Shown here piece after piece: positions 1 to 9,691 of a stretch of 64,000 nucleotides of DNA. A program made the position numbers and the translations under genes. This stretch comes from Croceivirga sp009797885 (GTDB lineage: Bacteria; Bacteroidota; Bacteroidia; Flavobacteriales; Flavobacteriaceae). The stretch spans positions 1,736,001 to 1,800,000 of the forward strand of contig AP035880.1 of NCBI GenBank assembly GCA_045866215.1. The letters are read 5' to 3'. Under the pieces are notes generated by a model that saw only the letters and a list, made by a program, of their open reading frames with translations, did no database searches and had not been told where the DNA came from. How positions within the stretch are numbered: the stretch's first letter is position 1; the number at the start of each line of letters is the position of its first letter.

Positions 1-1
1 T

Positions 2-2572
2 TCGGATGGTATCCGCAGCAATGTTATTGTGGGCAGGGGAATATATAAATCGATTGATGCCGGGAAAACATGGGAATTTTCCGGATTGCGGAATGCAGGG
101 CAGATCGGGGGATTGGAGGTACATCCCAACAATCCAAAAATAGCTTATGCGGCCGTGGTGGGGCAACCGTTTGGAAAGTCCAAAGAACGGGGTGTCTTTA
201 AGACCATGGATGGCGGCAAACATTGGAACAACGTGCTTTTTCATTCAGATTCCGTGGGAGCAGTGGATATTGAACTGGCACCAAACCGACCAGAAATTGT
301 CTATGCCACCATGTGGCGTGCCCGGCGTAAGCCCTGGACCATTATCAGTGGTGGGGCAACCGATGGTATCTATAAATCCGTGGATGGTGGAAAAAACTGG
401 AACCGGTTGAAAAAGGGGCTCCCCAACGCCTTGACCGGAAAAGTGGATTTAGCGGTAAGTCAGGCCATGCCTTCGCGTGTTTGGGCGCAGATCCAGGCAG
501 CGGAAGGGCAGGAAGGGATTTATAAGTCGGACGATTATGGCGAATCCTGGGAAAAGGTGGAAATGCCCGCTAAAGTCCATAAATCCGTAATGTACCGACC
601 GTTTTACTTTACCAATATTGACGCAAATCCGCAAAATGCGGATAACATTTGGGCCGGAACCAAAAAGTTATGGACCTCCTACAATGGGGGTAAAAAGTGG
701 AAGGAAATCATTCCCCCACATTCCGATCATCACGATTTATGGATCAATCCCAGGGATACCCTTTTCATGATTGCTGGGAACGATGGCGGTGGGGCCATTT
801 CAATTGATGGGGGCAAAAATTGGTCTACCCAGTTCAACCAACCTACAGCGGAACTCTATTCCTGTAATATCGATGACCAATATCCCTTTTATCTCTATTC
901 CGGGCAGCAGGATAACACTACCATTCGTGTTCCAAGCCGTTTACCTGCACAAAATGTACTGAACAGTAATGACGGACATGGCATGGAAAATCTGGTTTTT
1001 TGGGATAGGGTCGGAGGATGTGAAACGGGACCTGCCATCCCCAAACCTGGTGACCCCAACATTGTTTACAGCAATTGCAAAGGTCAGTTTTCGGTGTACA
1101 ACCATAAATTGGGTACGGAACACCTGTATTATATTGGTGGGGAAAGCCTTTATGGCAACCATCCTGAGGATATCACGTATCGCTTTCAACGGGTGACGCC
1201 CATGGAAGTGTCCCCACATGACCCCAACGTGGTCTATTACGGCTCCCAATACCTGCACAAAACGACCGATGGGGGCAAAAACTGGGAAAGGATATCCGGG
1301 GATTTGACCGAAAACAAGCCCGAATATCGAATGCGGAGCGGTAGCCCTATAGATGAAGACATTTCCGGGGAGGAATATTATGCCGTGCTTTACGCCATAC
1401 AGGAATCCCCCTTAAAAAAAGGGTTGATTTGGACCGGTTCCAACGATGGGCTGATCCATGTTACCAAAGATGGTGGTGCAACCTGGGCCAATGTAACCCC
1501 TGGTATTCCAAGTGGAGGCCGTGTTCAACATCTGGAAGCATCCCCCCACGACCCTGCCAAGTGTTATGCCGCAATCAACAGGGATTACCTTGGGGACGAG
1601 CAAACGTATTTTCTTAAAACCGAAGATTATGGGAACACCTGGCAGCGCATTGACCAGGGTATTTCCAAGGGCCATGTCGCCAGGGTACTCCGTGAAGACC
1701 CCGATAGGGAAGGGCTACTATATGCAGGAACAGAGTTTGGCCTATACCTTTCCTTTGATGACGGTGCACATTGGCAGTCTTTTCAACGTAATTTGCCCGT
1801 GGTTCCTGTTACCGATATACAGGTCTTTCGTAATAACCTGGTTTTATCCACTTTAGGCAGGTCGTTTTGGGTTTTGGAGGATATTGGCCCTTTGCATCAC
1901 CATAGTCCGGAGAAAAGGCCAAAACTTCATGTGTTTCAACCGACACCAAATCACGAATCCAAGCAAAACATCTATTTTACCTTACCGGAAAAAGTAACCG
2001 ATACCGTGGTGAAATTTCAATTTTCCAAAGATGGGCAACCGGTGCATAGCAAAGACCTAAAAGTGACGAAGCTTCCCAAAGATGAATTGGGCATACGAAG
2101 AACAGAATGGGATTTTAGATGGTACTTCAAAAGAAAAGGGGAAAAAGATTTTCCAGGGCCCAGGGTATCTCCTGGAGATTACGATCTGAAGATTTTTTTC
2201 GGGCAGGACAGTGTTCATACAACAATCCATTATGGACTACATCCGGAATTAAAGGAAAGCGGTGTAACCCTAAAAGACCTGCAGGAACAGGAAAAGCTTT
2301 CCATGAAGGTTACCCAATTATACTTGTCAATTGACCGCAAGATAAAAATGCTCGAAGAACAATTGGAAGGGACAACAAACAAAAAGAGAAAAGAAGGACT
2401 ACGAAAGCGCCTGACCCTTTTGAAAAAGGGCCCTAAGCGATATGATAAGCCCATGCTGTTGGACCATGTGAAATACCTCATGGAAATGTGTTCCGAGGAG
2501 CAACAACCTTTAGGCCGAGATGCTTTTGAAAGGTTCAAGCAATTGCAATTGGAATGGGAAACGATGCAATGA
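2..2572 (+). CDS. BNR/sortilin-like beta-propeller protein, 5' truncated by window edge
   Basis: The reading frame is already open at base 2, so the gene starts before the window; the GTG at 29 is only an internal codon. About 856 residues remain. Repeated Asp-box motifs of the form S-x-D-G-G-K-x-W (for example SIDGGKNWS, TTDGGKNWERI, KTEDYGNTWQRI) recur roughly every 50 residues through the first 600 residues. This is typical of the VPS10/sortilin and YCF48-like propellers of Bacteroidota. The last ~230 residues form a different region rich in Lys and Glu, probably a beta-sandwich followed by a helical segment. Proteins of this kind are usually exported, but the signal peptide lies outside the window and the substrate is unknown. 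It is separated from the SusC gene by more than 700 bases, so it need not belong to that locus. Confidence 0.85.
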   Translation, partial: SDGIRSNVIVGRGIYKSIDAGKTWEFSGLRNAGQIGGLEVHPNNPKIAYAAVVGQPFGKSKERGVFKTMDGGKHWNNVLFHSDSVGAVDIELAPNRPEIVYATMWRARRKPWTIISGGATDGIYKSVDGGKNWNRLKKGLPNALTGKVDLAVSQAMPSRVWAQIQAAEGQEGIYKSDDYGESWEKVEMPAKVHKSVMYRPFYFTNIDANPQNADNIWAGTKKLWTSYNGGKKWKEIIPPHSDHHDLWINPRDTLFMIAGNDGGGAISIDGGKNWSTQFNQPTAELYSCNIDDQYPFYLYSGQQDNTTIRVPSRLPAQNVLNSNDGHGMENLVFWDRVGGCETGPAIPKPGDPNIVYSNCKGQFSVYNHKLGTEHLYYIGGESLYGNHPEDITYRFQRVTPMEVSPHDPNVVYYGSQYLHKTTDGGKNWERISGDLTENKPEYRMRSGSPIDEDISGEEYYAVLYAIQESPLKKGLIWTGSNDGLIHVTKDGGATWANVTPGIPSGGRVQHLEASPHDPAKCYAAINRDYLGDEQTYFLKTEDYGNTWQRIDQGISKGHVARVLREDPDREGLLYAGTEFGLYLSFDDGAHWQSFQRNLPVVPVTDIQVFRNNLVLSTLGRSFWVLEDIGPLHHHSPEKRPKLHVFQPTPNHESKQNIYFTLPEKVTDTVVKFQFSKDGQPVHSKDLKVTKLPKDELGIRRTEWDFRWYFKRKGEKDFPGPRVSPGDYDLKIFFGQDSVHTTIHYGLHPELKESGVTLKDLQEQEKLSMKVTQLYLSIDRKIKMLEEQLEGTTNKKRKEGLRKRLTLLKKGPKRYDKPMLLDHVKYLMEMCSEEQQPLGRDAFERFKQLQLEWETMQ

Positions 2573-2848
2573 TTTGATCCAGTATTTTTGGAAGAACGTC
2601 AAATTTCGGGCGTAATTCGACCGCTTTCTTGGGGGTAAGAGCCCTCCAAAACCGCAACTTTGGAGTACCCTTATGGGCCTCCCCGCCTACCCTAAAACCT
2701 CAGTTCAGAAAAAGAATCCATAGACCATATAATTAGCGCGAGTACGATATAATTTCTTATCAGCCAAAATCCGTCAAATTGAGTGGTTTTTCGTAATGAA
2801 ATGAAGAAAAATTGTATCGAAATTAGGATTTTGCAAGAAAATCACTTG

Positions 2849-2875
2849 CCTGCCTGACCGGTAAGGTAGGTTTTT
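2849..2875 (+). terminator. possible rho-independent terminator
   Basis: CCTGCCT and AGGTAGG can pair with one mismatch around an 8-base loop and are followed by five T. It lies about 275 bases after the propeller gene, so it would end a long 3' UTR or isolate the SusC promoter region. Confidence 0.4.
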
Positions 2876-3045
2876 CGATACCTTTTTGCTACCGCAAAAA
2901 CACTCAAAATAATGTAATTTTCTTCTATCGAACTCACCTCAAATTATCAAATTCATTTTTCTTCTCCAGAGGAATCAAAAAAGCATATTTTTTTGACCTA
3001 ATTATTGCGATTTCATCAAAAAGCCAGTCAATTTCACGAAAACTT

Positions 3046-3061
3046 ACGAAATCGTTTTCGT
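3046..3061. promoter_or_regulatory. LacI-type operator candidate upstream of SusC
   Basis: ACGAAATCGTTTTCGT is an inverted repeat centred on CG with one mismatch between 8-base half sites. An A/T-rich palindrome around a central CG is the usual form of LacI/CcpA-family operators. A LacI-family regulator gene lies in the same locus at 20051-21076. The site is about 235 bases before the SusC start. Assignment to that regulator is inference. Confidence 0.5.
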
Positions 3062-3295
3062 ACAATTTTCGTAAATAACAACAGCAGTATTTAACTATCT
3101 GATATTCAAAATCTTAAAATGAATTTAGTGGAGCTCAACCTCAACGGGACACCACCGCTTGGAGGCGCCCCAAACTGTTAAAATGTCTTAAAAGGGACTC
3201 CCTATCAAATACTTTTAGAGGGCTAAATAGGAGTGACCAACACCTCCTTTTGCGAACAACTCAAACGTGTAAATAATCAAATAACCTTAAGTAGT

Positions 3296-6200
3296 ATGAG
3301 CACAAAACATTTTGGCCTTGCCATCCTGCTCTTAACCACGGTATGGAGCCTAAAAGCCCAAACCATTACCGGAAATGTCAGGGATGTAAGTGGGCCGCTG
3401 CCGGGGGCAACGGTTTTGGAGAAGGGAACCCAAAATGGAACCCAAACGGATTTCGACGGTAACTTTATTCTGGAGGTGTCGGATGCCAATGCCATCCTGG
3501 TAGTAAGCTATATTGGATATGCTCCACAGGAAATTCCATTGAACGGGAGCAATGAACTGAACATCGTTTTGGCAGAGGATGCCCAAAGCCTGGATGAGGT
3601 TGTTATTGTTGGTTATGGCCAGACACAGAACAAACGATTGGTCACCACGGCCGTGGCAACGGTAAAATCCCAAACCATTAAACAACTGCCCATATCCCAG
3701 GCGGAAGCCGCCCTACAGGGAACGATTCCCGGGGTGGTCGTCCAGCAAAACTCCGGATCTCCCGGATCGCCCCAAACGGTAAGGGTAAGGGGGGTCGGCA
3801 CACCTAACAATTCCAATCCGCTCTTTATCGTGGACGGTATCCAAGTGCCCGATCTGAGTTTCCTGAACCCCAACGATATTGTATCCCAAACCGTATTAAA
3901 GGATGCCGCTTCCACAGCGATCTACGGTTCCAGGGGAGGTAATGGCGTAATTCTCGTCGAAACATTGCGCGGACAAAAAAGGGCGATGAAACCGCAGGTA
4001 TCCATCAGTACTTTTTACGGTATCCAGAGCTTGTTCAATCAACCCAATTTAATGAACAGAGATCAATACTTACAATACTACAATCAAGGGGTCGCCGCAG
4101 TAAATGGAAACACGGCCCCAGGATTTAGGGGCGCATTTACCGATGCGGAAAGAGCCCTATTACCCGATACGGACTGGTATGATGTTGTTTTTGATGATGC
4201 CCCGGTACAAAATGCCTATGGCTCGGTAGTCGGTGGGACCGAAAACCTTTCCTATTCCCTGTCCGGAGGCTTTTTTGACCAAGAAGGTATTTTGGGCGGT
4301 GAAGGAAAGTCCGAATTTAAAAGAAGGAACATCAGGGGTTCGATCAGTATCGATCTGACCGATAAAATAACATTGGATGCTTCCGCGCAATATCAGTTTT
4401 CCAATCGTTTTACCATTCCCCAGAATACGGGTGGTGCCGGTGTTGGCATCAGTAGTTTTATCAATGGCCTACCCCCCATTTATCCCGCATTTGATGAGGA
4501 GGGTAACTTTTTCAATCCCTTTATAAATGGGAGTACCCCAGTTGCCAATGGGGTTCCCATAAACAGTTTGGGTGCCGTTGCCAATCCCTTGTTCTCCATT
4601 GCGATCAGTAACAACGAAGCCATTCAGGATGCCACCAATCTCAACCTTTCCCTAAAATACCAACTAACGGAAAACCTAAAATTTAGGGGGTGGTATGGTT
4701 CTTTTAACAACTTTATCCTTAACCGAAGCTTTACCCCTTTGTTGGTGCAATCCGAACAACAGTTCGATACCTCACCCTTTGTCAATTATACCGAGATAAA
4801 AAGTCGTCAGGAAAACAGGCAATGGGGTGGTTCCATGGAATACGATTTTGGTAAGTTCCTGAAGGACGACCATAACCTAAATCTGCTTCTGGGATATGAA
4901 GCCGTGGAAACTACCTTTATTGGCGGTGATATTATCAACGACACCGGATCTTTTCTCACCAATGATTTTGACAAGGTCAATTTTGCCCTTTCCGAGGATA
5001 TTACGGATGCCACCGTGGTACCCGGTACCACATTTCCCAGAAATATTGAATCCTTTTTCGGAAAAATAGATTACAATTTTAAAGAGAAATATCTGTTCAG
5101 TGCGGTATTGCGAAGGGACAAATCCTCCAGTTTTGGTCCGGACAACAGGGTAGGTTGGTTTCCGGCAGTATCAGCGGGATGGGTAATCTCGGAAGAGGAT
5201 TTTTTGCGGAATTCAAGGGCCATTACCTTATTGAAGTTAAGGGGAGCCTGGGGAATAAGCGGTAATGACCAATCCTCCTCTCCATTCGCTTACGCGGCAA
5301 CGGTCAATACACAGGCCGGATATGCGGGACAGCCGGGCATCGCCCTTACCAGTCTTTCCAACCCCGTATTGGGATGGGAGGAATTGACACAGTTCAATGT
5401 TGGTCTGGACATCAACGCCTTGGAGAACAAGCTGGGCATTACACTGGACTATTATATTAAGGAGACCTCCGATATTTTATTGGGAGCGACCACGCCATTG
5501 ACCTCCGGATTGAATCCAGCGATTGAAAACACAGGTTCGGTGGAGAACCGCGGATTTGAAGTCCTGGTCACCTATCGCGAAAATTACGAAAGCGGATTCG
5601 GATGGAACATCGGTGCCAATTTGGGTTTCAACAAAAACGAAGTTACCGATCTTGGGGAAACCTCTTTCATTCCAGGGGCCCAATTGACCCCACTGTTCAA
5701 CGATTTTGCCACAAGGACACAGGTGGGGGATCCCATAGCCAGTTTTTATGGCTTTGTGGTAGAAGGCGTGGATGCGCAGGGGAACTTGATTTTTGCCGAT
5801 CTGGACAACAGTGGAAACAATCAATTGACCCCGGACGAAGGTGACAAGACCATTATAGGGGACCCTAATCCGGATGCCACCGTTGGTTTCACACTGGGAA
5901 TGAACTATAAGGGTTTTGATTTTTCTGCTTTTATGTCGGGGACTTTGGGCAACGATATCTTTGATGCCACTATTCGATATGATGCATTGGGCACCAACAG
6001 GCCTGCTGCTTACGTTACGGAACCGGGAGCCCCTAGAAACATTGTGGTCAGTACCGCCCCGAACGGGGAACAGTTGATTTCGGACTTTCACGTTCAGGAT
6101 GGCAGTTTCCTAAAAATGAAAAACGTATCCCTGGGGTATAGCCTGCCCGACGATGTTATCGAACAGATTGGATTGCGGCGATTGCGGCTCTATGTTTCCG

Positions 6201-6349
6201 GTCAGAACCTCTTTGTCTTGACAGGTTATAATGGCATCGATCCAGAGATTGGCCAAAACAATACCGGGTCGCCATTGAACATTGGTATCGATCAGGGCTT
6301 TTTCCCACAAGCCAGGCAGTTTATCCTTGGTCTTAACATTGATTTTTAA
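3296..6349 (+). CDS. SusC/RagA-family TonB-linked outer-membrane transporter
   Basis: This 1017-residue protein forms the outer-membrane barrel that imports oligosaccharides with the SusD lid encoded next. It has a signal peptide ending near LKAQ, a carboxypeptidase-regulatory-like domain (TITGNVRD to about residue 100), a plug domain with the SusC signature around LDEVVIVGYG, and a long barrel ending in Phe (GLNIDF). I chose the ATG at 3296 because it begins directly with the signal peptide; a longer GTG frame starts at 3233 but puts 21 polar residues in front. There is no STN domain, so control through an anti-sigma factor is not expected, unlike the second SusC in the window. The operator-like palindrome upstream suggests LacI-type control. 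Confidence 0.95.
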   Translation: MSTKHFGLAILLLTTVWSLKAQTITGNVRDVSGPLPGATVLEKGTQNGTQTDFDGNFILEVSDANAILVVSYIGYAPQEIPLNGSNELNIVLAEDAQSLDEVVIVGYGQTQNKRLVTTAVATVKSQTIKQLPISQAEAALQGTIPGVVVQQNSGSPGSPQTVRVRGVGTPNNSNPLFIVDGIQVPDLSFLNPNDIVSQTVLKDAASTAIYGSRGGNGVILVETLRGQKRAMKPQVSISTFYGIQSLFNQPNLMNRDQYLQYYNQGVAAVNGNTAPGFRGAFTDAERALLPDTDWYDVVFDDAPVQNAYGSVVGGTENLSYSLSGGFFDQEGILGGEGKSEFKRRNIRGSISIDLTDKITLDASAQYQFSNRFTIPQNTGGAGVGISSFINGLPPIYPAFDEEGNFFNPFINGSTPVANGVPINSLGAVANPLFSIAISNNEAIQDATNLNLSLKYQLTENLKFRGWYGSFNNFILNRSFTPLLVQSEQQFDTSPFVNYTEIKSRQENRQWGGSMEYDFGKFLKDDHNLNLLLGYEAVETTFIGGDIINDTGSFLTNDFDKVNFALSEDITDATVVPGTTFPRNIESFFGKIDYNFKEKYLFSAVLRRDKSSSFGPDNRVGWFPAVSAGWVISEEDFLRNSRAITLLKLRGAWGISGNDQSSSPFAYAATVNTQAGYAGQPGIALTSLSNPVLGWEELTQFNVGLDINALENKLGITLDYYIKETSDILLGATTPLTSGLNPAIENTGSVENRGFEVLVTYRENYESGFGWNIGANLGFNKNEVTDLGETSFIPGAQLTPLFNDFATRTQVGDPIASFYGFVVEGVDAQGNLIFADLDNSGNNQLTPDEGDKTIIGDPNPDATVGFTLGMNYKGFDFSAFMSGTLGNDIFDATIRYDALGTNRPAAYVTEPGAPRNIVVSTAPNGEQLISDFHVQDGSFLKMKNVSLGYSLPDDVIEQIGLRRLRLYVSGQNLFVLTGYNGIDPEIGQNNTGSPLNIGIDQGFFPQARQFILGLNIDF

Positions 6350-6375
6350 TCCTCCTAACTCAAAAAATAATCGTG

Positions 6376-7917
6376 ATGTATATAAACAGATTAATTCTTA
6401 TAGGCGTCGTAGTTATGTTCGCTTCCTGTGCGGAAATAGATGATTTGGAACCCGTAACCGAGATCAATGCGGATACCGCCTTTACTACCGAAGAGAATGT
6501 GGTGGCCAGTCTAAACGCCGCCTATGATCCTTTGCAGTGGCAATCGGTGCTTGGGCAGAATACCTTTCCCTTACTATCGCAAGGGGTAAGGGCAGACGAC
6601 CTTCATTCCCAATCTGCCAGTTTTTGGGCCATTGGGGCACAATGGGATCAGTTTAGCACCATAGTTCCTTCCTTGCCGTCCGTGGCCGCCCTTTGGAGTA
6701 AATGGTATCGCGCGGTTGGCAGGGCAAACTTTACCATAGAACTCGCTGGGAATTTTGACAACTATACTACCGATGGGCTACAGCAACAGATAATCGGGGA
6801 AGCCCGATTTTTAAGAGGCCTGTACTATTTTGAACTGGTACGGCTATGGGGAGGTGTTCCCTTGTTCGAAGAGCCCATTACCTCTTCCGAACAGGAGATT
6901 TTTAAAGCGCGTTCCACAGCAGCGGAAGTGTATGCCTTTATCGAAGCGGATCTACAAGCAGCAGCCGACCTGCTCCCTGAAAAGGGTGCGGAACGGGTGC
7001 AGGGCTCCGCTACTTCGGGAGCTGCGTTGGGACTTTTGACAAAGGTCTATTTGTATCAACAGAAATGGCCCGAAGCCGTGGCGAGCGCGGAACAGGTCAT
7101 CAATCAAGGAGTGTACCGCTTGGAAGAGGATTTTAGGAACAATTTTTTACAGACGACGGAATTTGGACCGGAATCGCTGTTCGAAATCAACTATCAAGAC
7201 GGTCTTTTTGCCGGAGGATTCGTCAATACCAATCAACAACAGGAAGGTTCAGCCATGTGGCGATGGTCGTTCCCCTTTCTTTCGGGAACCTATCCTTCAT
7301 TCAACAATTTTATTCCTCGACAAGACTTGGTCGACTTTTTTGACGATAGCGATCAACGAAAGGAAGCCACCTTTTTGTTACCTGGCCAAGTGTTGAACTC
7401 ACCGGGATTGGCCACATTGGGATTTGACCCGGTCCCGGACAATTTTGGGTACGCCATAGGGGTGAACACTGGAGCAAAAAAATACTTTTTGACTTTTGAA
7501 GAAGTACAGGAACTATTGAATGTCGAGGGATCTCCCCTCAACGAAAAGATATTGCGGTACGCAGAGGTATTGTTGATGCACGCAGAAGCCTCCCTAATGG
7601 GGGGAGGTGGTAATGGTCAGGCCTCATTCCAGCAAGTTATTGATCGGGCCTATGGATCGGGTAATCCGGCAGCCCCCAGCTATACCCTTCAAGGGGTTCG
7701 TGATGAACGCCGCAGGGAACTGACCACAGAAGGATGGAACCGTTTTACGGATTTGGTCCGTTGGGAGATTTTGGATGGGGGCGGTGTTATCGGGCCTGCA
7801 CTCCAGGCCATAGGAAAAACCGATTTTTCATCGCCCCGTGATTTACTGTTGCCCATTCCGCAACAGGAAATAGATATCTATCCAGAAGGGCTGCTGGAAC
7901 AAAATCCGGGCTATTGA
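6376..7917 (+). CDS. SusD/RagB-family nutrient-binding outer-membrane lipoprotein
   Basis: This 513-residue lipoprotein is the partner of the SusC transporter 26 bases upstream and should act as the hinged surface lid that captures glycan. The N-terminus MYINRLILIG...MFASC carries a lipobox with the acylated Cys near residue 19. Typical SusD features are visible: the TPR-rich first half (GEARFLRGLYYFELVRLWGGVPL), the ERRRELTTEGWNRFTDLVRW motif late in the protein, and the C-terminal LPIPQQEI...NPGY. The codon before the ATG is GTG, so a start one codon earlier is formally possible. Confidence 0.95.
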   Translation: MYINRLILIGVVVMFASCAEIDDLEPVTEINADTAFTTEENVVASLNAAYDPLQWQSVLGQNTFPLLSQGVRADDLHSQSASFWAIGAQWDQFSTIVPSLPSVAALWSKWYRAVGRANFTIELAGNFDNYTTDGLQQQIIGEARFLRGLYYFELVRLWGGVPLFEEPITSSEQEIFKARSTAAEVYAFIEADLQAAADLLPEKGAERVQGSATSGAALGLLTKVYLYQQKWPEAVASAEQVINQGVYRLEEDFRNNFLQTTEFGPESLFEINYQDGLFAGGFVNTNQQQEGSAMWRWSFPFLSGTYPSFNNFIPRQDLVDFFDDSDQRKEATFLLPGQVLNSPGLATLGFDPVPDNFGYAIGVNTGAKKYFLTFEEVQELLNVEGSPLNEKILRYAEVLLMHAEASLMGGGGNGQASFQQVIDRAYGSGNPAAPSYTLQGVRDERRRELTTEGWNRFTDLVRWEILDGGGVIGPALQAIGKTDFSSPRDLLLPIPQQEIDIYPEGLLEQNPGY

Positions 7918-8036
7918 TATGAGGACCAAAAACAGGAAAGGATACATGAAACGAGCCATTGCGATGACATTGATACGCAACGGAATGTTAACTCGCGAAT
8001 TCCATCTGACCGTTAAGAAACAATAAATAGTAACAG

Positions 8037-9488
8037 ATGAAAACAAATACGAACACCATACGGACACTGCAGGGCTGGCTATTGGCAATTTTGACCCTCA
8101 TTACCTTCATTTCTTGTGAGGAAGAAAAGTTTTTTGACGATTTGGACAACGTTTTACCATCCTATGTCGACGGCATTCAAAACCTGGACGAAGAAGGGAT
8201 TGATTGTGGTGGGGGCTCAGGGGTGGCCTGTCCTTCATGTAGCGATGGTATACAAAATCAAGGGGAAGAAGGGATTGATTGTGGTGGCCCTTGCGAGGCT
8301 TGTATTCCCACGCCCAGGGCCGACGAATTGCAAAACACCACCTCGCCGTATTTTTTTACGTTTGAAGCAAACGACGCTTCGTCGGGCAGGAACCTGCTTC
8401 CCTTGCCCCAGGATGCTCAAGGCGTTACCTTCAATTTGGGAGCTGCGGATCCAGCCGGAGGGGACGGATTGGTAGGACAGATCCTAAGACCGGAAAACGG
8501 CCCCTTTGGTGGCTTTGAGGACTTTAAGTTCCAACCACAACCGGGCCCTATCGATTTTTCTTCCTACAACAAGTTTACCATGGAGGTATACATTCCTTCC
8601 AGCAATGATTTTTCAGGAAACCTGGAGCCCCTGGTTGAAGTTATCCTTCACGATAATATCGATGGGAACTTTTTTCAACGGTGGACGATTTTACCCCTGA
8701 CCGTAGAGGAATCCGATTTCGATTCCTGGGTTACCCTGCGGTTCGATGGGACCAATTCCGTTTCGGCCAATGACGGTACTCCTTTAAGTGATAACGCCAC
8801 CTACGATAATATCACCTTGCGCTTTGGGGGTAGCGGCCATACGGAAGCCGGGGAATTTTTTGTTCGTGATCTGCAGGCCGTCACCTCCTTTATTGCCGAG
8901 GGAACACCCAGGGCGGATGCACTGTCCGGTTCGGGACTGCCTTTCTTCTATACCTTTGAGACCGGCGATGCCGACTCCGGGCTTCATCTGTTACCGCGTC
9001 CAACCGAACAACAAGGCGTGGTTCCCACCTATCGGGTTTCCGATCCCGCGGGAAGTACCGATGCCGTGACCCGTATCCTTAGGCCGGAAAATGGACCCTT
9101 CGGCGGCTTTGAGGACTTTAAGTTCCAACGGCAACCGGAAACCATCGACTTTTCCGTGTACCATAAATTCAGGTTGGATGTGTACATTCCTTCGACCAAC
9201 GATTTTTCCGGAAACCTGGAACCTTTGGTAGAATTGATCTTACATGATAATGTCGATGGTAATTTCTTTCAGCGATGGACCATTATTGCGGTCACGATAG
9301 ACCCTTCGGATTTTGATAGCTGGGTAACCGTAGAATTTGATGGTACCACGGCATTATCAGCTGCGGACGGCACCACACTGCTCCCCGATAACGATACCTA
9401 TGACAATTACACCTTACGGCTTGGTGGTTTTGGCCATGTGGAGCAAGGCGAGTTTTACATCCGGGACTTTGTACCAATAATGGACTAG
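8037..9488 (+). CDS. surface lipoprotein with Cys-rich linker and two duplicated beta-sandwich modules
   Basis: I do not recognise a named family. This 483-residue protein has a lipobox (TFISC), two short Cys motifs (DGIQN...EGIDCGG...C..C) at about residues 44-90, and then two modules of about 190 residues that are clear duplicates. Both contain RPENGPFGGFEDFKFQ, DFSGNLEPLVE and DGNFFQRWTI. All-beta composition, aromatic residues and position right after SusC/SusD suggest a surface glycan-binding protein, equivalent to SusE/SusF-type proteins. It lies 119 bases after SusD and is followed by a strong terminator, so it is probably the last gene of the SusC/SusD transcript. Which sugar it binds cannot be read from sequence. 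Confidence 0.8.
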   Translation: MKTNTNTIRTLQGWLLAILTLITFISCEEEKFFDDLDNVLPSYVDGIQNLDEEGIDCGGGSGVACPSCSDGIQNQGEEGIDCGGPCEACIPTPRADELQNTTSPYFFTFEANDASSGRNLLPLPQDAQGVTFNLGAADPAGGDGLVGQILRPENGPFGGFEDFKFQPQPGPIDFSSYNKFTMEVYIPSSNDFSGNLEPLVEVILHDNIDGNFFQRWTILPLTVEESDFDSWVTLRFDGTNSVSANDGTPLSDNATYDNITLRFGGSGHTEAGEFFVRDLQAVTSFIAEGTPRADALSGSGLPFFYTFETGDADSGLHLLPRPTEQQGVVPTYRVSDPAGSTDAVTRILRPENGPFGGFEDFKFQRQPETIDFSVYHKFRLDVYIPSTNDFSGNLEPLVELILHDNVDGNFFQRWTIIAVTIDPSDFDSWVTVEFDGTTALSAADGTTLLPDNDTYDNYTLRLGGFGHVEQGEFYIRDFVPIMD

Positions 9489-9591
9489 GGGATTGTGGCA
9501 GGCCTTTGTAAAGAACAAAATAATCCAGTAATCGCCCACAGGAAAAACTGGATAGGACAATGTAGTTTTAAGTTAGTTAATTTTTCTTTGG

Positions 9592-9636
9592 AATTAAGGA
9601 GAAGACACCTTTTGATATGCTTCTCCTTAATTTTTG
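9592..9636 (+). terminator. rho-independent terminator or attenuator between binding protein and GH16
   Basis: AATTAAGGAGAAG and CTTCTCCTTAATT pair perfectly over 13 bases around a 15-base loop and run into a T tract. It should end or reduce transcription from the SusC operon before the GH16 gene, or stabilise the upstream messenger. Confidence 0.85.
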
Positions 9637-9691
9637 AAAACGTATTCCACGGGAAGATGGCAATTCCTATAAATCATAAAAAACCTATAAT

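Larger units (their letters stand above)
2573..3295. other. long AT-rich intergenic region upstream of the first SusC gene
   Basis: I find no convincing gene in these 720 bases. The stretch carries a terminator-like hairpin and a 16-base operator-like palindrome, both listed separately. A leader of about 230 bases lies between the palindrome and the SusC start. The region most likely holds the regulated promoter of the SusC/SusD operon. I could not place a clear Bacteroidota -7 element (TAnnTTTG). Confidence 0.5.

Noticed and set aside
3233..3295. N-terminal extension of the first SusC from a GTG start
   Set aside because: The extra 21 residues would precede a good signal peptide; the ATG at 3296 is the better start.
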